Shown one piece after another: positions 1-6,962 of a stretch of 8,911 bases of DNA. Within the stretch, counting starts at the first letter, position 1, and every line of letters starts with the position of its first letter. The stretch is from Pseudomonadota bacterium (lineage in GTDB: Bacteria; Pseudomonadota; Alphaproteobacteria; Rhizobiales; Devosiaceae). The stretch covers positions 1 to 8,911 of the forward strand of contig JAEZFJ010000189.1 of assembly GCA_023437755.1 (NCBI GenBank), read 5' to 3'. The notes under the pieces were generated by a model, which made no database searches, was not told the origin of the DNA, and saw only the letters and a list, made by a program, of their open reading frames with translations. The translations under genes and the position numbers were made by a program.

Positions 1-26
1 CGTGTCCGGTCGTGCTTGGATGCGCG

Positions 27-32
27 TGGAGG
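27..32 (+). promoter_or_regulatory. Ribosome-binding site deciding the start at 38
   Basis: TGGAGG ends 5 nt before the ATG at 38. None of the three upstream in-frame start codons has a comparable purine-rich site within the window, so this site decides the start. Confidence 0.5.
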
Positions 33-37
33 CACCG

Positions 38-640
38 ATGTCCGCACGGGATCCGGGTGAGGGTGAGATCAGATACTATGCTTTGCCTGTCACAGAGGCG
101 AAGCTGGTCTTCTTCCGCATCCCGGATGAAGGCGTCGCCGTCGGCCCCGACAAGCTCTCCTGTAGTCGCGGGGGCGCCGTCGTGATCGTGCCCTATTCGG
201 ATATCACCGAGGTCAATCTCGCAATGACCGCGCAACAACGCGCCGCAGCGTTCGCGACCATGCAGATCATGCTCCGCAACGGCAGGCGCATCCTGGTGAC
301 CAGCACCGACGCCTGGGTGAGGGTGACCCCGGAGCGCATCCAGGAGTACTACCGCTTCAAGGCCGATCTTCATGCCCGCCTGCTGGCGGCAGGTGCGACC
401 CACATCCGCTTCACCACCGGTCACTCGGCAAACCGCCATGCCGTCGTGAAGGTCGTCCTGGCGATCGCCGCAGCGTTCTTCACGCTGGTGCCGCTGATCC
501 TGTTCTTCATGACCCGCCAGCCGCAAGCCCTGCTGGCCATGTTCGGCGGCCTGGTCTTCGTGGTGCCCTTCGTCATGGCGGGGCGGCGCAACAGCCCGGG
601 AAACTACGATCCCCGGCAGCCGCCCGACATGCTGGCCTGA
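38..640 (+). CDS. Hypothetical protein with C-terminal two-helix membrane anchor
   Basis: No family recognised with confidence. From the ATG at 38 the protein is 200 residues. This start is preferred over the in-frame GTG at 2, ATG at 20 and GTG at 26 because TGGAGG at 27-32 lies 5 nt upstream. The first ~120 residues are soluble and look mainly beta-stranded, with short hydrophobic strands (AKLVFFRI, GAVVIVPYSDI, QIMLRNGRRILV) followed by a helix rich in charged residues (PERIQEYYRFKADLHARLL). That layout resembles a small PH/GRAM-like domain, but this is inference from strand pattern only. Two membrane helices follow, near residues 136-158 and 164-182, with a short polar C-terminal tail. 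The stop TGA at 638-640 directly abuts the stop of the opposing gene at 641. The frame is open to the window edge, so a longer product cannot be fully excluded. Confidence 0.7.
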   Translation: MSARDPGEGEIRYYALPVTEAKLVFFRIPDEGVAVGPDKLSCSRGGAVVIVPYSDITEVNLAMTAQQRAAAFATMQIMLRNGRRILVTSTDAWVRVTPERIQEYYRFKADLHARLLAAGATHIRFTTGHSANRHAVVKVVLAIAAAFFTLVPLILFFMTRQPQALLAMFGGLVFVVPFVMAGRRNSPGNYDPRQPPDMLA

Positions 641-862
641 CTACTTGCCGCTGCGCTTGACGGTCTTGATCGCCAGCGGCGGCTGGCCGGACTTCTCGGC
701 AATCGCCCGGTCCTGCTGTTCGATCGCAGCCTTGGCCGGCTCGTCGCCGTCTAGGCCGCCGAGCAGGCTGGCATCCACCTTGCGGTTCGACCGCTGCGAA
801 CCATCTTCATAGATCACGTCGAACAGGACGAACTCGGTCCGTGCCGTCGGTTTCCTGGCCAT
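641..862 (-). CDS. Conserved-looking small hypothetical protein, 73 aa
   Basis: A 73-residue soluble, charged protein beginning MARKPTARTEFVLFDVIYEDG. The ATG at 862-860 is chosen because GGAG (872-869 on the minus strand) stands 6 nt upstream. The frame stays open 20 codons further upstream, but that part crosses two GC-rich inverted repeats and has no ribosome-binding site. There is no signal peptide, membrane helix or cysteine. The first half looks like two beta strands joined by a YEDGSQRSNRKV turn. The second half is a probable helix (EPAKAAIEQQDRAIAEKSG). I recall similar short proteins annotated as hypothetical in sphingomonads, but know no function. It lies 93 nt downstream of the HlyU-domain gene on the same strand and ends flush against the convergent gene at 640. 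Confidence 0.72.
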   Translation of the reverse strand: MARKPTARTEFVLFDVIYEDGSQRSNRKVDASLLGGLDGDEPAKAAIEQQDRAIAEKSGQPPLAIKTVKRSGK

Positions 863-904
863 TGCAAACTCCAATACTAACGGTCCCCCGGTGGGGGCTA
901 ACAA

Positions 905-918
905 GCCGCGGTCGCGGC
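905..918 (-). terminator. Possible weak intrinsic terminator after the HlyU-domain gene
   Basis: The inverted repeat GCCGCGGTCGCGGC reads on the minus strand as a 5-bp GC stem with a 4-nt loop, followed by TTGTTAG. It sits 37 nt after the HlyU-domain stop codon. A second perfect repeat, CCCCC-GGT-GGGGG at 885-897, follows it before the next minus-strand gene. The U-tract is short, so this could equally be a processing or attenuation hairpin. Confidence 0.25.
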
Positions 919-955
919 ACAATCCTGGCTGGCTGAAAAGCTGGAACGCTCCCGC

Positions 956-1246
956 TTAGCGGAAGATGCCCTCGCCTTGCTCGTCGATGATCTGCCGCCC
1001 CTTGGAGAGCGCCAGCGCAACGAGATCGTCGCGCGAGCTCATCCGGTCTGCCCGCACGAAGCGGTAGGTCTTGAGCTCGCCGTCGACGTCCTTCTCGATC
1101 GTTCCGGCAAGCTGCAACTCGCTGCCGGCCTTCATTTCGATCGCCTTGATCAGGAAGCCCTTGTAGGTTTCTTCGCCGAAGACCTTGTCACCGCCCGCCT
1201 CGTTGGTTTCGGCCCCACCGCCGAACAGCCTCTTCAGAAACGACAT
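956..1246 (-). CDS. HlyU-domain family protein
   Basis: A 96-residue protein. MSFLKRLFGGG at the N-terminus, the YKGFLIKAIEMKAG segment and the C-terminal RFVRADRMSSRDDLVALALSKGRQIIDEQGE block match my memory of the short HlyU-domain family (PF10115). That family is named after a Vibrio haemolysin activator, but most members are uncharacterised. No helix-turn-helix is evident, so calling it a transcription factor would overstate the evidence. The protein is soluble, with a Gly/Glu-rich loop at residues 9-20. The ATG at 1246-1244 has GGAG 6 nt upstream. It starts 21 nt after the DUF2442 gene ends and is probably co-transcribed with it and with rpoD. Confidence 0.8.
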   Translation of the reverse strand: MSFLKRLFGGGAETNEAGGDKVFGEETYKGFLIKAIEMKAGSELQLAGTIEKDVDGELKTYRFVRADRMSSRDDLVALALSKGRQIIDEQGEGIFR

Positions 1247-1267
1247 GCCGGTCTCCTCGTCTTTTTC

Positions 1268-1546
1268 TCAGCGTCGAGCCCGCGGTACCACGAGCTCGCC
1301 ACGCTTTTCCATCTCTTCGCGCAACCAGCCCGGCGAGATGTCGAAATGGTTCGGCCAGGTCGGCACCCCATTGGCGAGCCCGACCTTGCCGAAATAGCTT
1401 CGCTCGCGCAGCGGCTCGGTGCCCTCGCCACGTTCGCCCAGCATCTGTGCTGCATCGAACGTCCCGTGGCTGCCGTCGGAAAACGTCACCACCAACCGGA
1501 ACGGCACGACCGCGCGAATGGCAGTCACTTTGAGCGGCGCGGCCAC
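1268..1546 (-). CDS. DUF2442 domain-containing protein
   Basis: A 92-residue protein starting at GTG (1546-1544). The pattern matches the DUF2442 fold: an N-terminal strand pair (PFRLVVTFSDGSHGTFDA), a PLRERSYFGKVGLANG turn, then PTWPNHFDISPGWLREEM, the WPN..DISP..L signature I associate with the family. The usual length is about 80-100 residues, so it appears complete. Function is unknown. Members are often found next to DUF4160 genes in pairs suspected to be toxin-antitoxin modules, but no DUF4160 partner is visible here. The start codon lies 10 nt after the rpoD stop. The TAGGGT formed by that stop codon is the only ribosome-binding-like sequence, which suggests translation coupled to rpoD. 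Confidence 0.8.
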   Translation of the reverse strand: MAAPLKVTAIRAVVPFRLVVTFSDGSHGTFDAAQMLGERGEGTEPLRERSYFGKVGLANGVPTWPNHFDISPGWLREEMEKRGELVVPRARR

Positions 1547-1556
1547 GGCGTCGACC

Positions 1557-3608
<2,052 letters not shown>

Positions 3609-3634
3609 CTCGTACTCCGTCTGTGCCCGCGAAG

Positions 3635-3646
3635 CCCGGGCCCGGG
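3635..3646 (-). promoter_or_regulatory. Perfect 12-bp palindrome in the rpoD leader
   Basis: CCCGGGCCCGGG is a perfect palindrome made of two CCCGGG units, 27 nt upstream of the rpoD start codon and about 16 nt from its ribosome-binding site. In the transcript it could fold into a short GC hairpin or act as a duplex binding site. No regulator is known to me for this sequence. Confidence 0.35.
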
Positions 3647-3649
3647 TAA

Positions 3650-3675
3650 GGCTTTAGGTGGTGACACCTCAAGGC
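3650..3675 (-). promoter_or_regulatory. Imperfect hairpin in the rpoD leader
   Basis: Arms at 3650-3660 and 3665-3675 pair around a 4-nt loop. The inner five pairs (AGGTG/CACCT) are perfect and the outer six have two mismatches. The element lies between the two perfect leader palindromes. Its role, if any, is unknown. Confidence 0.3.
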
Positions 3676-3697
3676 AAGGTAAAGGTGCGCTCACCCA

Positions 3698-3709
3698 GGC
3701 GTTAACGCC
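3698..3709 (-). promoter_or_regulatory. Perfect 12-bp palindrome between dnaG and rpoD
   Basis: GGCGTTAACGCC at 3698-3709 is perfect. Including flanks, 3695-3712 forms a 7-bp stem on the minus-strand RNA with one G-U pair and a UUAA loop. It lies 74 nt past the dnaG stop. No U-tract follows, so it is not a good intrinsic terminator. It could be an operator, a processing hairpin or chance. Confidence 0.35.
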
Positions 3710-3783
3710 CGGCGGAACACACGGTTCGCCCCACATGACAGTTTGCCATGCACAAAATCGCACGACCCCAGCCCCCGGTCTCC

Positions 3784-5721
3784 CTAGAAGCTGCGTGTCG
3801 CGCGTCCCGATAGCGAACCAAAGCCTTCGATCAATGCCTCTGTGCCATCGACAGTGGTAATCTGGTTCTTGATGTCTCGCAGCCGTTCAAAGGTTTCATC
3901 GCTCGGGTCGTCGCCCAGCGCGGCTTCGGCTGCCTTGAGTTCCCTATTTAGCTGAACTTTCTTGTTATGCAAGGCCAGGGCGTGACTCAATCCGATCTCG
4001 GCATCGGCCAGCGCCGTCTCCGGCCCGATCTGCCAGACGCCTTGGCGCATAAGCGTCTGCGCCATGCGATCGAGCGTCGGACCGTGCCCGCGCACCCCCA
4101 GAGCGGACTTGAGATCGGCCGCCGTAATGTCGTGGTGCCGCACGACAAGGTTCAGGAGATCCCCGAGGACTTTCTGGGCCACCGCCGTTTCCAGGTCGAG
4201 CGCCGCCAGTGCCTCGAACTTGTCCTCGACCAGCGCCGGATGGTTGACCAGGCTCAGCACGATCGTCGCCTCGCGCGGCGTGGCTTCGGCGATTGCTCCC
4301 TGCTTCAGCAGGCGCGAATTGCGCAGCGTATCCGAAACCACCAGCCGCGGCGTGCCGCCGCGTGGATAGCCATACGCGCCACTCTGCCCGTACCGCGGCT
4401 GACCACCGCCGCGTGGTTCGAACCGCGGCTGCCGCACCGGCGCCAGAAACGCCCGCAGTTTCTCGTCGAACGCCTGCGCATAGTGGAAGCGCACCGTGCT
4501 GTCCTGGATCGAGTTCGCCCGCTCCCGGAGCCGTGCCTGCAATGCCGCGCGCGCCTCTGGTGTTTCCGGCACCAGCCCGCCGGTCTCGAAGCTCCAGATC
4601 ATGTCCGACAGCGAGCGCGCCCGCTCGATCACATCGGCAAACGCCGCCCTGCCCTGTGCCTTGATCAGGTCGTCCGGGTCCTGCCCCTCCGGAAGGGTGG
4701 CGATGCGGACCGTGTAGCCGGGTTTCAGATGCGGCATCACCAGGTTCGCAGCGCGCTCCGCTGCCTTGAGCCCCGCCTTGTCGCCGTCGAAACAGAGCAC
4801 GGGGTCCGGGCTCATGCGCCACAGAAGCTGCAGGTGCTCCTCGGTCATCGCCGTTCCGAGCGGCGCCACCGTCCCTTCGAAGCCTGCCGCTACGGCCGCG
4901 ATCACGTCGAGATACCCCTCGACCACGATTACGGTGCCGCCATCACGCGCCGCCTGCCGCGCCGACTGCCCGTTATAGAGCGTGTGGCGCTTCTTGAAGA
5001 GCTCGGTCTCGGGCGAGTTGAGGTATTTTGCCGGCACGTCCGGCGACATTGCCCGCCCGCCGAACGCGATCACCCGCCCCTTGAAGTCGGTGATCGGGAA
5101 CATCACCCCGTTGCGGAAGCGGTCATAGGGCAGCGGATCGTCCTCGCGGGTGGCCACCAGCCCCGTGTCGATCATTTCCTGCGCCGTCACGCCGTTGGCG
5201 GCAAGATGCTCCTTCAGCCCGTTTCGGCTTTCCGGCGCAAAGCCGATGCGGAACCGCTGCTGGCTCTGGGCCGACACCCCCCGCTCGAACAGGTAGCCAC
5301 GCGCCCGCGCCCCGATATTGTGCGCCAGCGCCGCCTCGAAATACTTCGTCGCCAGGTCCATCACGTCCAGCAGGCTGCGCTGCTGCGCGGCCCGCCTTTC
5401 GCTGCGCTCGTCCCGCGCCGGCAGCGCCACGCCCGCCATTCCGGCGAGCTTCTCCACCGACTCCGGAAAGCTCATCCCGACTTTGTCGGTCAGGAAGCGG
5501 AAATGGTCACCCGATGCCCCGCAGCCGAAGCAATGGTAGATGCCCCGTCGGTCATCGGCGTGAAAGCTCGGGCTTTTTTCGGCATGGAACGGGCAGCAGG
5601 CCCACATGTCGCCCTTGCCGGGCTGCGATTTGCGCTTGTCCCACACGACGTGCTCGCCCACCACCTGCGTGATCGGCAGGCGCTGTCGGATCTCGTCAAG
5701 AAAGCTGTCGGAAAAGCGCAT
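3784..5721 (-). CDS. dnaG: DNA primase DnaG
   Basis: Synthesises RNA primers at the replication fork, working with the DnaB helicase. The protein is 645 residues, a normal length for the family. The N-terminal CHC2 zinc domain is intact (CPFH at 43-46, CFGC at 64-67, giving ligands C43, H46, C64, C67). The RNA polymerase core follows from about 115, with the basic RFRNGVMFPI segment at 201-210. The Toprim domain spans about 262-345, with catalytic E268 in VVEGYLDV and the DGD metal site at 312-314. A Gly/Arg/Tyr/Pro-rich linker (about 433-457) leads to the helicase-binding C-terminal domain (about 460-645). The ATG at 5721 fits the start position of homologues, although no clear ribosome-binding site precedes it. 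rpoD follows 175 nt downstream on the same strand. A DnaA box lies 48 nt upstream of the start. Confidence 0.98.
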   Translation of the reverse strand: MRFSDSFLDEIRQRLPITQVVGEHVVWDKRKSQPGKGDMWACCPFHAEKSPSFHADDRRGIYHCFGCGASGDHFRFLTDKVGMSFPESVEKLAGMAGVALPARDERSERRAAQQRSLLDVMDLATKYFEAALAHNIGARARGYLFERGVSAQSQQRFRIGFAPESRNGLKEHLAANGVTAQEMIDTGLVATREDDPLPYDRFRNGVMFPITDFKGRVIAFGGRAMSPDVPAKYLNSPETELFKKRHTLYNGQSARQAARDGGTVIVVEGYLDVIAAVAAGFEGTVAPLGTAMTEEHLQLLWRMSPDPVLCFDGDKAGLKAAERAANLVMPHLKPGYTVRIATLPEGQDPDDLIKAQGRAAFADVIERARSLSDMIWSFETGGLVPETPEARAALQARLRERANSIQDSTVRFHYAQAFDEKLRAFLAPVRQPRFEPRGGGQPRYGQSGAYGYPRGGTPRLVVSDTLRNSRLLKQGAIAEATPREATIVLSLVNHPALVEDKFEALAALDLETAVAQKVLGDLLNLVVRHHDITAADLKSALGVRGHGPTLDRMAQTLMRQGVWQIGPETALADAEIGLSHALALHNKKVQLNRELKAAEAALGDDPSDETFERLRDIKNQITTVDGTEALIEGFGSLSGRATRSF

Positions 5722-5768
5722 CAGCGATTAGGTAAGCATTCCAGCCCGCCAAGTCACCAGCAACCAGC

Positions 5769-5777
5769 TTATCCACA
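5769..5777 (+). promoter_or_regulatory. Consensus DnaA box in the divergent dnaG upstream region
   Basis: TTATCCACA is an exact match to the strict DnaA-box consensus, here in the 60-nt gap between dnaG (minus) and the divergent gene at 5782 (plus). On the dnaG strand it reads TGTGGATAA. A single copy with no AT-rich tract argues against a replication origin. A transcriptional DnaA site for dnaG or its neighbour is possible. A chance match cannot be excluded. Confidence 0.45.
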
Positions 5778-5781
5778 GCCC

Positions 5782-6174
5782 ATGCCAGCCATTCGCTTTC
5801 CGCTTCCTGCGCTGATCCTGATGACCACACTGCCCGCAGCGATGATCGGCGCCACTCTCTGGCTGGTTTCGGACCTCGTGCCCGCCTGCACCCTCTCCGA
5901 GGAGACCCGCAGCACCGCCCCGGACGGCCAATTCGACCTCGTGACCTTCTCGCGCAGTTGCGGCGACGACACGCCAGCCAATATCCAGGCTGCCCTGGTC
6001 CCGCCCGGAGAAGCCATACCCGACGATGCGGCGAGCTTCTTTTCCATGGCTTCCGCCGCCGATCTCCAGCCGCGCTGGGACGCCTATGGCAATGTCGAAC
6101 TGACGCTGCCCGAAGGCGCGGAGCCCCTCCGGCAGGACGACGCCGTCGCCGGGATCAGCGTGGTCTACCGCTAG
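5782..6174 (+). CDS. Small membrane-anchored or secreted protein, unknown function
   Basis: A 130-residue protein from the ATG at 5782. One hydrophobic segment near residues 8-30 acts as a signal anchor or signal peptide. C36 follows in a VPAC context that is a poor lipobox because of the proline. The remaining ~95 residues would be periplasmic and contain C36 and C60, which could pair. The APDGQFDLVTFSRSCGDD and PRWDAYGNVELTLPEG segments recall short periplasmic proteins with an SPDG..V.F.R.CG motif (DUF5412-like). That assignment is tentative. No ribosome-binding site is visible. The frame is open far upstream, but only as the antisense of dnaG, so the ATG followed by the hydrophobic segment is the sensible start. 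It ends 3 nt from the opposing hdeD-like gene. Confidence 0.68.
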   Translation: MPAIRFPLPALILMTTLPAAMIGATLWLVSDLVPACTLSEETRSTAPDGQFDLVTFSRSCGDDTPANIQAALVPPGEAIPDDAASFFSMASAADLQPRWDAYGNVELTLPEGAEPLRQDDAVAGISVVYR

Positions 6175-6177
6175 CGC

Positions 6178-6741
6178 TCAGCCCGCCTTGCTGCGCTGGT
6201 GGAGCCGCCAGGCCCAACCCAACAGGCTGACGGCAAAGAACACCAGCAGCACGCCGCCGAAGATCACCGCCACGGAAGCACTGAGCAGCGGAAACAACAG
6301 GAACACCAGTCCCAGCAGGACGTACGAGACACCCGAGAGCACCACCGGCCAGATGCGCGCATAGATCTCCCGCTCGCGCACCACCACCACGATCTGCATG
6401 ACGCCGACCACCAGCGCCGCGAGGCCGACGAGCGTTGCCACGAAGGTCACGGTGAAGACCGTCGCCAGCAACGGGCTGATCAGGATCACCACGCCCAGGA
6501 TCAGCGACAGTGCGTTGCCGACCACGTCGAACCAGTAATTGCCGCTCTTGCCGCCGCCGAAGGTCAGGCTCCACAACCCGAGCGCGCCGTCCACCACCAG
6601 CAGCACGCCGCCGGCAATCACCAGCACCGTCAGCGCTGCATCGGGAAACATGATGGCGTAAAGCCCCGACAACAGCATCAGCACGCCCCGCAAGGCAGTG
6701 GCCACTGCGAACCGCCGCTTCGTTTCCGCCGAAATCGCCAT
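6178..6741 (-). CDS. HdeD family (DUF308) membrane protein
   Basis: A 187-residue, very hydrophobic protein with about six membrane helices (near residues 15-32, 37-57, 71-89, 93-119, 130-150 and 155-176). The repeated layout of a helix pair with a short Gly/Pro loop (ALRGVLMLLSGLYAIMFPDAAL, then VLSGVSYVLLGLVFLLFPLLSAS) is typical of the DUF308/HdeD family. E. coli HdeD is an acid-resistance inner-membrane protein, but most relatives have no defined role. I give no gene symbol because orthology to hdeD is not shown. The ATG at 6741 is preceded by GGGGA with 6 nt spacing. A good sigma-70-like promoter lies 32 nt upstream. Its stop is 3 nt from the convergent gene ending at 6174. Confidence 0.88.
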   Translation of the reverse strand: MAISAETKRRFAVATALRGVLMLLSGLYAIMFPDAALTVLVIAGGVLLVVDGALGLWSLTFGGGKSGNYWFDVVGNALSLILGVVILISPLLATVFTVTFVATLVGLAALVVGVMQIVVVVREREIYARIWPVVLSGVSYVLLGLVFLLFPLLSASVAVIFGGVLLVFFAVSLLGWAWRLHQRSKAG

Positions 6742-6772
6742 CTGGTTTCCCCATCGCTCACCCCGAGTTGTG

Positions 6773-6800
6773 AATCTACATCTTGCACCGGCTTTGTCAC
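6773..6800 (-). promoter_or_regulatory. Predicted sigma-70 promoter for the HdeD-family gene
   Basis: On the minus strand GTGACA (6800-6795) and TAGATT (6778-6773) are separated by 16 nt, with TG directly before the -10 element. They match the -35 and -10 consensus at 5/6 and 4/6 positions. The expected transcript start gives a leader of about 25 nt containing the ribosome-binding site. A GAATC (GANTC) site at 6772-6776 overlaps the -10 element. Prediction by eye only. Confidence 0.4.
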
Positions 6801-6930
6801 CGTGTGGCGCAGCAGAGTTCCTTCGCGCGTTTTATGCGCTTTGCTGTTGCCGGCGCTAAGATTTCGCTCACCAGTCTCCGATTACTGCTACGTGCCGCCA
6901 GCCACTCATGCGGTACTGTGACATAGGCAA

Positions 6931-6945
6931 CATGCAAGCGGCATG
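6931..6945 (+). promoter_or_regulatory. Inverted repeat upstream of the diguanylate cyclase gene
   Basis: CATGC and GCATG flank a 5-nt spacer, ending 17 nt before the GTG start and just upstream of the likely ribosome-binding site. It could be a small operator half-site pair or an RNA hairpin. The five-base arms are short enough to occur by chance. Confidence 0.25.
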
Positions 6946-6962
6946 ACCGGAGCGGGGGCGCC

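Noticed and set aside
1268..1546. Complete toxin-antitoxin pair with the HlyU-domain gene
   Set aside because: DUF2442 is linked with DUF4160 in suspected modules; the neighbour here is a HlyU-domain protein with no toxin-like feature, so only the orphan status is reported.
3695..3712. Intrinsic terminator after dnaG
   Set aside because: The hairpin is present, but no run of U follows it on the dnaG strand.
3965..4822. 285-codon minus-strand frame inside dnaG
   Set aside because: Alternative frame of dnaG with a low-complexity Gly/Ala/Arg translation and no start signal.
3967..5781. Long upstream extension of the small membrane-protein gene, through the antisense of dnaG
   Set aside because: The frame is open by composition only. 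The protein-like part begins at the ATG at 5782 with its hydrophobic segment, and everything upstream mirrors dnaG codons.
5722..5781. Replication origin near the DnaA box
   Set aside because: Only one DnaA box, no AT-rich unwinding region and no other origin-linked genes; a regulatory site is the simpler reading.
6155..6754. 199-codon minus-strand frame over the HdeD-family gene
   Set aside because: A shifted frame. The HdeD-family frame gives six clean membrane helices and has the ribosome-binding site, whereas this one gives a charged, low-complexity product.
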